Of a stretch of DNA of 64,000 bases, positions 10,361 through 22,245 are shown piece by piece. This stretch comes from Girardinichthys multiradiatus (lineage: Eukaryota > Chordata > Actinopteri > Cyprinodontiformes > Goodeidae). Each line of letters begins with the position of its first letter. Within the stretch, counting starts at the first letter, position 1. A program made the position numbers and the translations under genes. The notes beneath the pieces were generated by a model. It was not told the DNA's origin, made no database searches, and saw only the letters and a program-made list of their open reading frames with translations. Location of the stretch: positions 48,018,914 through 48,082,913 of the forward strand of contig NC_061794.1 of assembly GCF_021462225.1 (NCBI RefSeq). The letters run 5' to 3'.

Positions 10361-11184
10361 GCACGATCAATATTTCTAAAAAAGGCCAAATGTACGATAA
10401 TTTAACCATTTCATGAATGTGTGGTTGTAATCAGTCGTCATCAGCCTATCACCAAAGTCTGTCGGAGTTTTTTTGTGAACTTTGAAGGCATCTGTGTCTG
10501 GATTCGGAAACAGATGCTGGAAATTCCAGCCATCGTGCTTTTCCAAATGTGACCTACATGTGACGTATTGCGTTGGCCTCAGATCAACGGCCATGATTGG
10601 CTGAATAGTCCACTGCTATATAGTTGACTAGCGTTGTTGGACAACCAGGAGCACATCTAGTGTTTTTGGCAATTTTTTCCCAACAGTACAGAGATTACTT
10701 AATGGGGCCATTAATGGAATGCTGCAAAGTACATTTTCTTTTGCTCATGTATTTAATGTTGGCTGCAGACGTATTAGTAAGAGGCGGAAAAAGACTCTTT
10801 GTCCATCACCAAAGGCTCAGGCTTGAGAGCAGGTACTCTGTAAGCGGAGGGATACGGGATTCTCGTTTTTCCCTCAAACCTAATCAAATACACAATCTAT
10901 CAACTTCAAAACGCTGTCGTGGACACTGTGTGACCTGCACATTCACCACGCTATGAAATAATAACGTATAATTATGTAACATTACATGAAGCAAATACTC
11001 GTAACTACATTCCTAGGACGGGTGTAGCTGTACACCACCCGCGCTTTTGAAATCCTTCCGCACAGCATCCGTCTCTGGAATGTAGTTCAGGTTCTGTGCG
11101 AAGTTCTGTTTCCCAAACTTCTTTAGGTTTTGGCTAGAAAACAACTCTGTCTCATAATTTTACGTTATTATTTTATAGCGTGGT
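10361..11184. other. Unassigned stretch between palindrome array and Pao element
   Basis: It carries a 72-codon minus-strand ORF (10376-10594) and a 110-codon plus-strand ORF (10624-10956), neither recognisable. It may belong to the same unknown element as the palindrome array. CpG is somewhat raised near 11000-11100. Confidence 0.4.
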
Positions 11185-11651
11185 TGTTAGGACCAGCAGA
11201 GTAAAGTTACTGCTGTTTATAGTAACTACGTTTAAGACCACATGCCTTTATTTTGATAGCTTCCTAAGAAGCGGAAAGTAGGGTAACGGAACCAGCTCAG
11301 TTGGACAAAAGGTAAAACCGGAATGAGTTTGGCAACACAGAGAAAGGAGGACGAAAAGAGTTAAAAGGCAACCTAAGCTTAGCTTCAGTCGATAGGGGAA
11401 CAAGGTTTGTAAATGTGATAAAGTGTATTTGAGTAACCTAAAATGTTTATGCGAAAAGATATAAAAGGTAGTGATAATGTAAAGAAATGTACTAATGTAA
11501 TGGGCTATGCATGACAATGGACTGTAAAATGTTTCAAATTATTGTTATTTGCTCTTGTCTAGCTCTTACGTTGGTTGATGACACGGATGGATTCAATAAA
11601 TCATCATTTAACCACCAGTTCTGGTCTTCTCAATATTGACTGGATGCTACA
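11185..11651 (+). repeat. 5' LTR of BEL/Pao element
   Basis: 467 bp, TGTTAGG...GCTACA. It contains a TATA-like ATATAAAAGG near 11459 and a poly(A) signal AATAAA near 11595, so the promoter and 3'-processing signals are recognisable. It differs from the 3' LTR at only three positions. Confidence 0.95.
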
Positions 11652-11800
11652 GTAAGAGCTTGACCGCCACCTCATTGCTGCACCACGTGGTCTCAAGGTC
11701 CTAAGGTAATACCCACATCGTCCAGCAGAGGTTGGTCAGAAAGAAAAACGGATAAAAGGGGCTCAAAATGGAAGATCTATAGGCTGCATCTGTAAGTCAA

Positions 11801-13561
11801 ATGGTCACAGATGACCAGAGTGTAAGTTTACAACTAGAAATTCAAGATTTCAAGGAGTCACTTCAAAATGAAAGTAAGGACAGACAGGACATTAAAGATT
11901 CATTCACTTGCAAAGAACAAGTGTTAAGTGAACTTCAAGATAAACCTCATAGCATGTCAGATTTGCCAAGACGTTCTGAAAGAGTTAAAACACAGACAGA
12001 AAAAATGATAACATATCAAAGCGAAGAAAGAAGTAAAAGAGAAAAAAGACTAACAAGCCTTTATGAACAATGGAAGATCCAGGCACGCGAAACAAGAAAA
12101 AGGCTAAAGACAAATATCACAGACAAGGAAATGTCAGAACTTGCAGACATAATTGAACGAAAGAGAGATGATATACTAAAACTCTATTCGGAAATGAGAA
12201 ACCAAATGGCACCATCATCTGACATCAGGAGAAAGATCGATGCATGTGAAGCAGTAACTTATGACATTCTAAATATAATTCTGGAAAGAATAAGTGGTGT
12301 TGATGAAAACTTTGATGCAAGACGTGAAAGAACCCGTTTATGTGAACTCTTAGAGCATGACTACGCTCCGTCCATATATGGCTCGACCGCAGCATCAAAC
12401 CACAGCCAGCGATCCTCAGCTTCGCAGCTTAGTACAAAAAGAGCTGTGGCTGCGGCAGAACTAGCAGCAAAAGAGGCGGAATATGAGGTTGTACTAGAGG
12501 AACAAAGACAAAGAGAGAAGATGAAAGCTTTAGAGGAGGAGCACAAGAAACAAATGGCAGCTCAAAATTCAGAGTTGGAACGCTTAAGAGCCCAGAAGGA
12601 TGTAAAGGCAGCTCAAGCCAGGTTTGAAGCATATGACAAAGAATTATCACAGGTAGGTGAAGTACGGTTGATAAAGGGTGAACAAGTGAGCACAAACCTT
12701 ACAGCCAAACAGCCCACACCAGTGCTGTCCTCCGTTCCAGCGCAAACAGCTCCCCCTAGTGTCACTGAGTTAGCACAAGCAGTGCAAGACAGTATAAAAT
12801 TGAATAAACTTCCCACGCCAGAACCAACAGTGTTCAGTGGTGATCCCATAAACTTCATTGAATGGAAATCTACATTTATCTAGCTGATTTATCTCATGAT
12901 ACAGAAAGCATTTAGGGAGAAGCTTGCAAATTGGCCGAAAGTGCAGTCTAGAGATGCTGATGGATTAAGAGCCTTTGTGGATTTCATAAATGCATGCATG
13001 CTCGCCATGCCTCAAGTAAAAGGATTACAAATACTAAATGACAGTGAAGAAAATCAAAAACTGTTGCACAAACTACCGGACTGGATAAATGCAAGATGGA
13101 ACAGGCAGGTGACAAAAACTCTAATGGAGGGTGGTGAATTTCCAAGTTTCTGTGATTTTGCCTCCTTCCTCTCATTGGAAGCAGAAGTGGCCTGCAACCC
13201 AGTCACCTCCATTCACGCGCTTCGCCGCACTGAAACAAACAGCGACAAAAGGACCTCAAAGAAAATTAAAGGGAATAAGGCAAGTGTATTTAATACAAAC
13301 ATAATGTTACACAGTGACAAACAGATAATACCAAAGCCACCTAACAGTTCGCCTTGCATGTTGTGCCAAGATGTACATCGGCTTCACAAGTGCCCAGACT
13401 TCTTGAAGGAGTCTCTAGAAAATAGGAAGAAATATGTGAAAGACAATAAACTTTGTTACGGCTGTTTAAAATATGGACACGTTGCTAAGAACTGCAAATA
13501 CCGCCTCACTCGCGAAACCTGCACAAAGAGACATCCTACCTGTCTTCATGATGAGACGTAG
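11801..13561 (+). pseudogene. Pao gag remnant
   Basis: The first part (11801-12883) has long charged coiled-coil stretches and ends in the Pro-Glu-Pro ... Phe-Ser-Gly-Asp-Pro motif typical of the DUF1759 domain of Pao Gag. Right after it a deletion removes most of that domain and leaves a TAG. The second part (12896-13561) resumes with the C-terminal half and a CCHC zinc knuckle (CYGCLKYGHVAKNC), then stops at TAG 13559, although the same frame continues into the protease. It would have formed the RNA-packaging particle. Confidence 0.88.
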
Positions 13562-13588
13562 AGTAATGGTCTACAAAGACAAACACGT

Positions 13589-16500
13589 GTGAGTACAGAT
13601 AACACAACTCAAGGTAACTCACCTGAAACAACTACAGCATTGTCATTTAATGTTGCCAGATCTGAGCAGACTGTCATCACCTCTATGATAGTTCCAGTGT
13701 GGCTCTCAACTACAACCAATCCACTCATGGAAAAATTGGTTTATGCATTATTAGACACTCAGAGCGATGCTGTCTTTATTGATCAGGATGTAACACATGA
13801 ACTGCAGGCAGATGTTTCCCCAGTAAAGTTGAAATTGACAACTATGATGGGTAAAAATGTGGTTGTAAGCAGTGGAAGGGTGTCTGATCTCCTAGTGAGA
13901 GGTTATAATTTACCCACAGTCCTAAAGCTCCCCACTGCGTACTCAAAGGAATGCATACCTGCTAACAGAGAACACATACCCATGTGTGAAACAGCCAAAC
14001 AGTGGACTCATTTACTACCTATTGTAGATGAGATTCCCCCACTCCTTAGTTGTGAAGTAAGTCTCCTAATAGGTTATACTTGTCCTAGAGCTCTTGCACC
14101 CAAACAAGTAATCTCAGGCAAAGACAATGAGCCCTACGCTATTCGCACAGATTTAGGATGGAGCATAGTTGGCAACTCAACACCTTGCAATGAAACAAAT
14201 ATGGCCAACAGTCTCTGTCATAGAGTCACAATTAAAGAAATCCCTTTTTCTACTCCCGCAGATGCAATACGTGCTTTGGAAAGAGATTTCAAAGAAACTG
14301 ACAGAAATGGAAAAACTGTCACAGGAGGACTTAATATTCCTCCAAAAGCTCGAGCGAGGCATAACACAAACGGAAAAGGGACATTTCAAAATGCCATTAC
14401 CATTTAGAGAAAGGCCACAAATGCCAGATAACAGGCAACTTGCAGAAAGCAGACTAAACCAGCTTAAACGCAAATTCATGAAAGATGGAAAATATATGGA
14501 GGATTACAGGAGATACATGAATGACATCATCGAAAGAGGTGATGCAGAAGAGTGTGATGATAATGGACAACCTGGAGAGACATGGTACATACCGCACCAT
14601 GGCATCTATCACCCAAAGAAACTGGACAGGTTACGGATGGTCTTTGATTGCTCTCCAAAGCATAAAGGTACCTGTCTTAATGAACATTTGCTAAATGGTC
14701 CCGACATGATCAATAGTCTAACGGGTGTTCTCGTGCGCTTTAGACAGCACCAAGTAGCTCTAATGTGTGACATGTGTGATCAGTTCCAGGTTAAGGAAAG
14801 TGATCGCAACTACTTGCGCTTTTTATGGTGGAAAGACGGAGACAGGAGCAGCCAACCGAAGGAATGCAGGATGACAGTACATCTCTTTGGTGCTATTTCG
14901 TCAGCCGGTTGTGCAAACTATGGGTTAAAACATTTAGCCAAAGAGAAGAGCCTTGCCTATCCTATAGGCTCAAAATTTATAGCCAGAGACTTCTACATCA
15001 ATGATTGAGTAACGAGCGCGGAGACAGTCAAAGATGCTATACAACTGGCCAAGGAAGCACGTGAACTGTGTGCTAAGGGTGGACTAAGGTTACACAAGTT
15101 TGTGTCCAACAACGCTGAAGTTCTGAACAGTATTCCAACTACAGAGCACGCAACAGACATAAAAACAAAGGATTTGACATTTAATGAAACACAAACAGAA
15201 AGAGCACTTGGTATTTATTGGAAAGTGGAGAAAGATTGCTTTACATTCAACGTCACATTAAAAAATCCACCACCAACCAGGCGTGGCATCCTATCTACAG
15301 TCGCTGCAATATACGACCCCTTGGATTTATAGCTCCTTATGTGCTCAATGGCAAAAGAATCCTCCAAGAAATGTGTCGTCAAGGAACAGATTGGGATGAC
15401 CCAATACCTGCACATCTCAGGCCAAGGTGGGAGTGCTGGAAGGGGGATCTATGCAATTTGAAAAAACTGCAGATAAACAGATGTTGTGCTCCTGCTGATT
15501 TTGGAGAGGTGGTGAAGAGAATTGCATCACTTTTCTGATGCAAGTACTGCAGGATATGGACAATGTTCTTATTTGAGACTAATAAATAAAAACAAAGAAG
15601 TTCATTGTACTTTCATCATGGGTAAAGCACGCGTCTCACCCACAAAGGTCACCACAATCCCAAGGTTGGAACTTACTGCAGCCACAGTATCAGTCGCTGT
15701 TAGCAGCATGTTAAAAGAGGAACTACTCTACGACAACGTTGAGGAGTTCTTTTGGACAGACTCCAAGGTCACACTGGGATACATAAATAACAAGCAGACC
15801 TAGCATCCAGGGGCACTTCAGTAAATGAACTGATGTCATCCACTTGGCTCATAGGCCCTCGGTTCCTGTGGGAAAAGGAGATACAGCTTCCAAAAAAGGA
15901 AACTATTGATCTCCAACTAGGAGACCCAGAAGTGAGAAAGGTGCAGACCTTAAATACACAAACAGGTGAACATGCAAGCCTTAGTGACCGCATCTCAAAG
16001 TTTTCATCCTGGTCCCGTGCCGTTATTGCAGTAGCGCGTCTCAGACGATACCCGATCAAAGACAAATCAAACACCCTCACCACTGTGGCTGAAAGACAAA
16101 ATGCAGAAACTGTGATTATCAAGGATTTACAAAGACAAGTGTATCAAAATGAAATAGATACATTAAGAAAGGGCAAACAACTACCAAAGAACAACAAAAT
16201 GCACAGCTTGGATGTTTTCTTGGACAAGGACAATGTGCTTAAAGTAGGATGAAGGCTACATCATTCATCTCTTCCCATTTCATTCAAACATCCCACAGTC
16301 ATTCCTAGTGAACATCACATCGCAAAACTGATAATTGCCCATTGCCATGAAAGGGTCAGTCATCAGAGAAAGGGCTTTACGAGGAATGAGATAAGATCAA
16401 ATGGTTATTGGATTCCAAGATTAAGTCAAAGGGTTGCATCCTACATTCGCCATTGTGTTTTCTGCCGTAGACAAAGGAGACCTGTGGAAGAACAAAGAAT

Positions 16501-17495
16501 GAGAGACCTTCCCATGGAGAGAATTGAACACACTCCTCCCTTCACATACTGTGGTATGGACATTTTCGGCCCATTCCTGACTAAACAAGCACGGAAAGAA
16601 TATAAAAGATATGGCCTCCTTTTCACATGCTTCTATTCCCGTGCAGTTCATGTTGAAATGTTAGAGGACCTGTCAACTGACACCTTTATAAATGGACTCA
16701 GATGTTTTATTGCTTTAAGAGGCTCTGTCAGACACATAAAATGTGATAAGGGAACTAACTTCATAGGTGCCAAAAATGAACTGGATACAGCCCAAAGTGG
16801 AACGGACACTGACAGATTGACGACCTTCTTGGCAGAGAAACAATGCGAACTTGGTCCTAAACACACCTCATGCTAGTCACGCAGGTGGAGTATGGGAACG
16901 AGAAATACGGACTGTGAGAAGCGTTCTTAATGCAACATTGGCTCTTACCCCAGGTCGACTCTCTGATTCTTCACTCAGAACCTTTTTGTATGAAGCAGCT
17001 GCGATAGTAAACAGTCGTCCCCTAACAACATGTAATCTTACTGATCCACATAGTCTGGAGCCACTAACTCCGAAGAATCATCTTGTCACAATGAAGACCT
17101 CGATTGCTCTGCCTCCCCCCGGTCAGTTTGTTAAAGAGGACTTGTATGCACGAAAGCGATGGCGTCAGATACAGTACTTACTCGAACAGTTCTGGAGCAG
17201 ATGGAAACATGAGTATCTTCAGAACATTATGGTCAGACAAAGATGGCACACGCCTAAAAGGAACATGCAAATAGGAGACATAGTAATGGACAAGGATGAA
17301 ATGTTACCACGAGCCCAGTGGAGGCTTGGACGAATCACTGACACTGTAAGAGATTCAGATGGACTGGTCAGAAAGGTCAAAATAGCTTATGCAGACAGGA
17401 ACGTTTCTAAAAGAGGTCAACGTGTGAATAAGATGTCTGTAGTAGAACGCCCAGTTCATAAGTTAGTTCTGATGCTAGAAGACTGTGAAAAGTAA
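13589..17495 (+). pseudogene. Pao pol remnant: protease, RT, RNase H, integrase, DUF5641
   Basis: Pieces in order: aspartic protease (13589 on, LLDTQSDAVFI replaces the usual DTGS-type site); RT (about 14330-15330); RNase H (FSDASTAGYGQ, near 15530-15800); zinc-binding and integrase core (16260-16960, with Asp in YCGMDIFG, Asp in KCDKGTNF and Glu in VWEREIR); and a DUF5641-like C-terminus (to 17495). Lesions visible: frameshift near 14320, TGA 15006, frameshifts near 15325 and 15525, TAG 15801, TGA 16250, frameshift near 16855. The RT catalytic box reads YIND directly before a stop, and the first RT aspartate motif is shortened, so this copy cannot make an active enzyme. Confidence 0.9.
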
Positions 17496-17632
17496 ATCCA
17501 TAATGTTTAAGTGTATTTGCACATTGCAAGTTACAGTGATGACATGTTTATTAGGTTATTATTGTCGTGGTTAAGTATTTTGAAGAAATTATTTGTGTTT
17601 TATATGTTCAACATAAAATAATTTGGTGGGAG

Positions 17633-18099
17633 TGTAAGGACCAGCAGAGTAAAGTTACTGTTGTTTATAGTAACTACGTTTAAGACCACATGCCTTTATT
17701 TTGATAGCTTCCTAAGAAGCGGAAAGTAGGGTAACGGAACCAGCTCAGTTGGACAAAAGGTAAAACCGGAATGAGTTTGGCAACACAGAGAAAGGATGAC
17801 GAAAAGAGTTAAAAGGCAACCTAAGCTTAGCTTCAGTCGATAGGGGAACAAGGTTTGTAAATGTGATAAAGTGTATTTGAGTAACCTAAAATGTTTATGC
17901 GAAAAGATATAAAAGGTAGTGATAATGTAAAGAAATGTACTAATGTAATGGGCTATGCATGACAATGGACTGTAAAATGTTTCAAATTATTGTTATTTGC
18001 TCTTGTCTAGCTCTTACGTTGGTTGATGACACGGATGGATTCAATAAATCATCATTTAACCACCAGTTCTGGTCTTCTCAATATTGACTGGATGCTACA
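17633..18099 (+). repeat. 3' LTR of BEL/Pao element
   Basis: 467 bp, TGTAAGG...GCTACA. The three differences from the 5' LTR are T/A at LTR position 4, C/T in TACTGYTGTT, and G/T in AAAGGAKGACG. Confidence 0.95.
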
Positions 18100-18186
18100 G
18101 TGGTAATCATGTACTACTTTTCCATGAGAGCATTTTTGGGTTGGTGGATTTGAGGGAAAGGTAAAAGTTCCTCTCTGCATTGTTTT

Positions 18187-18639
18187 TTGTTGCTGTTTTT
18201 GCTGCAGATTGACAGACCAAATCTATCTCTGAATATCCTGTCTTTTGCTGTGGGCTCTAGTGTTTCTGGTGGAGAGATGAGTTTTTCTTATATAATCCAA
18301 CGTAAAAGATGTGCCATGAATTCTACTTTTAGAAACAGTTTTTTTTTTCATTGTCAAGGAGATAAATATGTGCTTTATATTAAAGTATGGTCTACCCCCT
18401 CAAGTATGTTAATAAATGAAGTAACTTTGCAAGAAATGTCACAAGAATGTAAATATAAGTATAAATATACAGAACGTATAAAAAAATCATTTAACTTTTT
18501 AGCTCCTCATTGTTCACTACTGTTATCTCTGATATATAGACTTATTTTAGCCGCTTGTCATGCATTATTAAATCAAAAACATTTGGTGGATTTCTTATCA
18601 GACACTAATCCATTATTTTTCTTTTCTTCTTTTCAGTGA
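18187..18639 (+). other. 150-codon ORF upstream of the zinc-finger relic, unrecognised
   Basis: An open frame that starts shortly after a CTGCAG acceptor-like site and ends just before the finger region. It shows no domain I recognise. It could be an upstream exon or intron sequence of the relic gene, or chance. Confidence 0.25.
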
Positions 18640-18651
18640 ATGATGCTGTGA

Positions 18652-19266
18652 ATGTGGCCCGGTAAAGCCTGCCCCTCAGTTTTACCAAGTAGGTCTAAAG
18701 TATTAAGTCATTATAGAGTAAAACATAGATATCATGGGAATAATCATCATTTTCCATGTCCTCATTTAAGCTTTCCATGCAATCTTAGGACATGGAATGC
18801 ACTTTTGATTCATTTGAATAGATTTCATGTGTCTGAAGGCTGCTGTCAATCAGCGGGATGTATATGTAGTTGCCATTTATGTCCTTGCAAAGATCTTGTC
18901 TTTGAAAGGAATTATTGGGCTCATATTTATGCACACTTGAAGGAAAATTAGGTGGTAACTTGCCCATTTTATTATTGCAACTTTCAAACGAATATCTTTG
19001 AAACATTTAAATCCCATAAGAGCAGAACACATAATTAATATTCAATAACACATTTTAAACCTGAAATCATAACAATAACTAATGCTGTTCCACTGGAATC
19101 TGTGGAAACCCCTATTGATGACAGTATGTTTCAGTTATTTTTGGCCTTTATTTTTGTCTCTGTTACTTGTTAAAATGTTGTGTTGTAATAACCTTTCAGG
19201 ATGACATTGATTCTGCCAGGGAGAGTCTCATTAGAGGACTCTGATGACCTTGTGCAGGAGTACATG
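18652..19266 (+). pseudogene. Relic of multicopy fish zinc-finger gene family
   Basis: 18652-19038 encodes a row of C2H2-like fingers (SHYRVKHR; FPCNLRTWNALLIHLNRFH; CPCKDLVFERNYWAHIYAHL; then, after an in-frame TAG at 18949-18951, CPFYYCNFQTN...FKSHKSRTH). A second exon-like piece at about 19199-19266, bounded by a CTTTTCAG acceptor and an ATG|GTACGT donor, encodes LPGRVSLEDSDDLVQEYM. Both match my memory of a large family of uncharacterised teleost proteins that pair N-terminal fingers with an alpha-helical C-terminal part. Other exons are not identifiable and the stop suggests a dead copy. The function of the family is not known to me. Confidence 0.6.
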
Positions 19267-19624
19267 GTACGTTTGTGTAAACAGGCAATATGCTAAGCAT
19301 AATATGTTTATGATGTTACGTGGACTCAAGTTTAAGTAATTTACCATTTTAAAGGTTCAGTATCACTGGGGTGTAAAGTAGTATTTTCCAGTTACTTAGA
19401 TGGAATTTTCTGAAAATTTGGCAAAAACATCCAGTTGGACTTAAGAGTAAACTAAATAGGTTTTTGTGATAGATATATGGTGTGTGTGTGTATCTGTATA
19501 AAAGTTTACTTTGAGGAATTCATGTAATTATTTTATAGGTGCTTATCTTTAGTGTGCCACTGTGTGCTTCCATTAGCCTGTCAATTTGTTGAAGATACAA
19601 ATTTTATTACTTAAGAAAAAGAAG

Positions 19625-20015
19625 GAGATCCCGGATACAAGCGGCTGAAATGATCTTCCTCCGTAGGGTGGCCGGGCTCTCCCTTAGAGATAGGGTGAGG
19701 AGCTCGGAGTAGAGCTGCTGCTCCTCCACATCGAGAGGAGCCAGTTGAGGTGGCTCGGGTATCTATACCGGATGCCTCCTGGATGCCTTCCTTGGGAGGT
19801 GTTCCAGGCACGTCCCACCGGGAGGAGGCCCAGGGGACGGCCCAGGACACGCTGGAGGGACTATGTCTCTCGGCTGGTCTGGAAACAGCTTGGGTTCCCC
19901 CTGGAGGATCTGGAGGAGGTGTCTGGAGAGAGGGACGTCTGGGCGTCTCTGCTGAGTCTGCTGCCCCGGCGACCCGGTCCCGGATGAAGCGGAAGACGAC
20001 GAGTACGAGGAACAA
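19625..20015 (+). mobile_element. 5'-truncated RTE/Rex-like LINE, 3' end
   Basis: It begins abruptly in the last part of ORF2 (ATCCCGGATACAAGCGGCTG; protein RIQAAEM.FLRRVAGLS, then RWLGYLYRMPPG and RPRTRWRDYVSRL, then VWASLLSLLPRRPGP) and ends at GCGGAAGACGACGAGTACGAG. The reading frame is broken. It is the same family as the longer copy at 55136-56770, over whose end it aligns closely. The exact LINE clade is not settled by this piece. Confidence 0.85.
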
Positions 20016-20376
20016 AGAAACATTTTTAACTAGAATAAATTGTTTCTAAATAAACATGAATCTGGCACATACAAAGCATTTTACAGTGTGAACAATAATC
20101 AGTTTTTTTCTAATATTTTTATACAGTTTTGCCTCAATTACTGCTCTGTGTGTTCATCTTTTTGCAAATGGCATGTTTTATTTGATTATTAAATTAGTTG
20201 ATGATTTAATCAATTAAATAGGATTAACCAAATCCTTTCAACCCTACTGTAAAGTATAAAAGTAAGATCTAAAAATAAATTCTTGTTTTATCACCAGGAA
20301 GTGACTGAGGCTGCTACACTGCAGTGCCATAGAAACAACACCTGTTGGAATCTACATATCTAGAGGAACTCACAAC

Positions 20377-20640
20377 AGTGACAATAAGTGCAATGTGTGC
20401 ATCAAACTCCATTTATAATATAATGCTGTTCTATAGCGGATGTAAAATGTGCCATTTGGACGGTTCTTCCAGGTTATAGAATAAAATGTCATGTGGGGAG
20501 GGAGGGGCAGGGGATCAGATACCAGTTTTGTTGTACGTTTTGGAGCAATGTGTGCATCAATACACCATTTATAATGGCTGTAAAATGTGCCATTTTAACT
20601 GTTTGCAAGTCATTGAATAAAAGCTTTTAATGTGTCAAAA
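20377..20640 (+). repeat. Duplicated 3'-UTR-like segment with two poly(A) signals
   Basis: Two diverged copies of the same roughly 90-bp string occur at about 20389-20495 and 20545-20630: GCAATGTGTGCATCAA, CCATTTATAAT, GTAAAATGTGCCATTT, and a block ending in AATAAAA. Each ends with a poly(A) signal. This looks like a duplicated terminal exon of the zinc-finger family relic upstream. Confidence 0.6.
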
Positions 20641-21249
20641 TGTTTTCTAAATGTCAACTTATTTGGTGGGGGGAAAGTGGGTAACAGGATGTTGAAAATA
20701 GATTGTAGAATAGAACTTGATTTACATTTAAAAATTGGTTTTAATTTAGAATAATGTATATTTTTTGAGTAACATTTATTTTGAAATTTTTTATGATATT
20801 AAAGTATTAACATTATCAAGGTGTCAGCATATAAACTTAATGTTGAATTTAAGTAATCAAATTGTGTTGGAATAAAATGAGTTGTGCTGAAGTCAAATGA
20901 CAAAAGTGAAATGATTGCAGAAATTAATTTATTCAAACACATTTTAATCATTTTGTAGCAGCATAAAATACTTGTGTTTACTGAATATAACAACTTAGTG
21001 TTAAATGAACCCAACAGTGTAGATTGCTGCCAAAGTAAAAACTTTGTGTGCAACCAATGTCCACTATTGAATTGAGTAAATCCAATGCATTATTTTTCAG
21101 TGAATGCATCAGGTCAGCTGAATGAAAGAATATATACACAGATACACCTGTATGACCCCTTCTCTTTTCCAATGGTTATAATCAGTCTGACAGAGAGAGG
21201 TATCCCAATCGTTGTGGTTTTCAGTATAAAAATGACCATCAGTGGGCTC
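20641..21249. other. AT-rich stretch, nothing recognised
   Basis: Contains repeated TTAAGTAA/TTGAATT motifs (20840-21080) reminiscent of diverged repeat sequence. No gene seen. Confidence 0.4.
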
Positions 21250-22245
21250 TAGATGGACAAACTGTCTACTTTTAAGGCTAGGCTTAAAACTTTCCTTTTT
21301 GATAAAGCTTATAGTTAGAGTGGCTTAGTTTATCCTGAGCTATCTCTGTAGTTATGCTGCTATAGGCTTAGGCTGCTGGAGGACATAATGACCACTTTCA
21401 CCCTCTTCGCTACATTCTCATACTACTCTCCAATGTTACATTTGCTGTTATTTCAGCTTTTAACTTTATGTTCTCTCTTTTCTCTTCCTAGAAGCTACAC
21501 CTGGCCTGGCTCTCTGTCTACCTGTGACACCTTTCTGGAGGGGGGCATCGTCCGAACTTCTGCTGGCAACAACTTAATGCCCACCTCTACAGATGATCCG
21601 CATGACCCTGTCTTTTAGTGTTTAACCCTTTCTCTCTCCTAGACATGGCTACTGACTGAGCTTCTACTGTAACTAACTCTATGTTCTCTCTTTCAGACTC
21701 TAATCTTGAAAACTGGATCAGAGTTTATCTGTTCTTTCTTTCTAGGTGAAACGACTAAAGGAGCTACATCCATTAACATTTACTTTTCCTTCCCATAGAA
21801 AGTACTCCTGGATCAGTGCTTCTTTGTTCTCTTTGGGTCTCTGCTCTGTTCTCTCTAACCTCCAGTCGGTCGTGGCAGATGGCCGCTCACACTGAGCCTG
21901 GTTCTGGTTCTGCTGGAGGTTTCTTCCTGTTAAAAGGGAGTTTTTCCTCTCCACTGTCACTACATGCATGCTCAGTATGAGGGATTGCTGCAAAGTCAAC
22001 ACCAGTGACTGTCCACTGTCTCTACATGCTCATCCAGGAGGAGTGAATGCTGCAAGTCACTGACTGGATGCAATCTGCTGGGTTTCCTTAGATAGAAAAA
22101 CTTTTTATCCAATTTGAATAAATAACTGAATCTGACTGAACTGTTCAATGGTTACGATTAATAGGAATGTATGAACCTGACTGTTGTGAAGAACCTTGAG
22201 ACGACATGTGTTGTGAATTGGCGCTATATAAATAAACTAAATTAT
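21250..22245 (+). mobile_element. L2/Maui-like LINE, 3' end
   Basis: Starts with the last ORF2 codons (KLSTFKARLKTFLFDKAYS at about 21256-21318). It then runs through the long 3' UTR with GGCAGATGGCCGCTCACACTG and GGTTTCTTCCTGTTAAAAGG, and ends with TTGGCGCTATATAAATAAACT. This tail is characteristic of fish L2-type elements. No upstream reverse transcriptase is present, so it is 5'-truncated. Confidence 0.85.

Larger units (their letters stand above)
11185..18099 (+). mobile_element. BEL/Pao LTR retrotransposon, full-length but defective
   Basis: Two 467-bp LTRs (11185-11651 and 17633-18099) of the form TG...CA enclose a 6-kb body and are flanked by a perfect 5-bp target-site duplication GTGGT (11180-11184 and 18100-18104). 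A purine tract (GGTGGGAG) precedes the 3' LTR. Domain order is Gag, aspartic protease, RT, RNase H, integrase and a C-terminal DUF5641-type domain, which is the Pao order. The body is broken by about nine stops, frameshifts and a deletion. Confidence 0.96.

Noticed and set aside
11248..11517. 89-codon minus ORF repeated at 17696-17965
   Set aside because: Both copies lie within the Pao LTRs in antisense; the repetition is explained by the LTRs.
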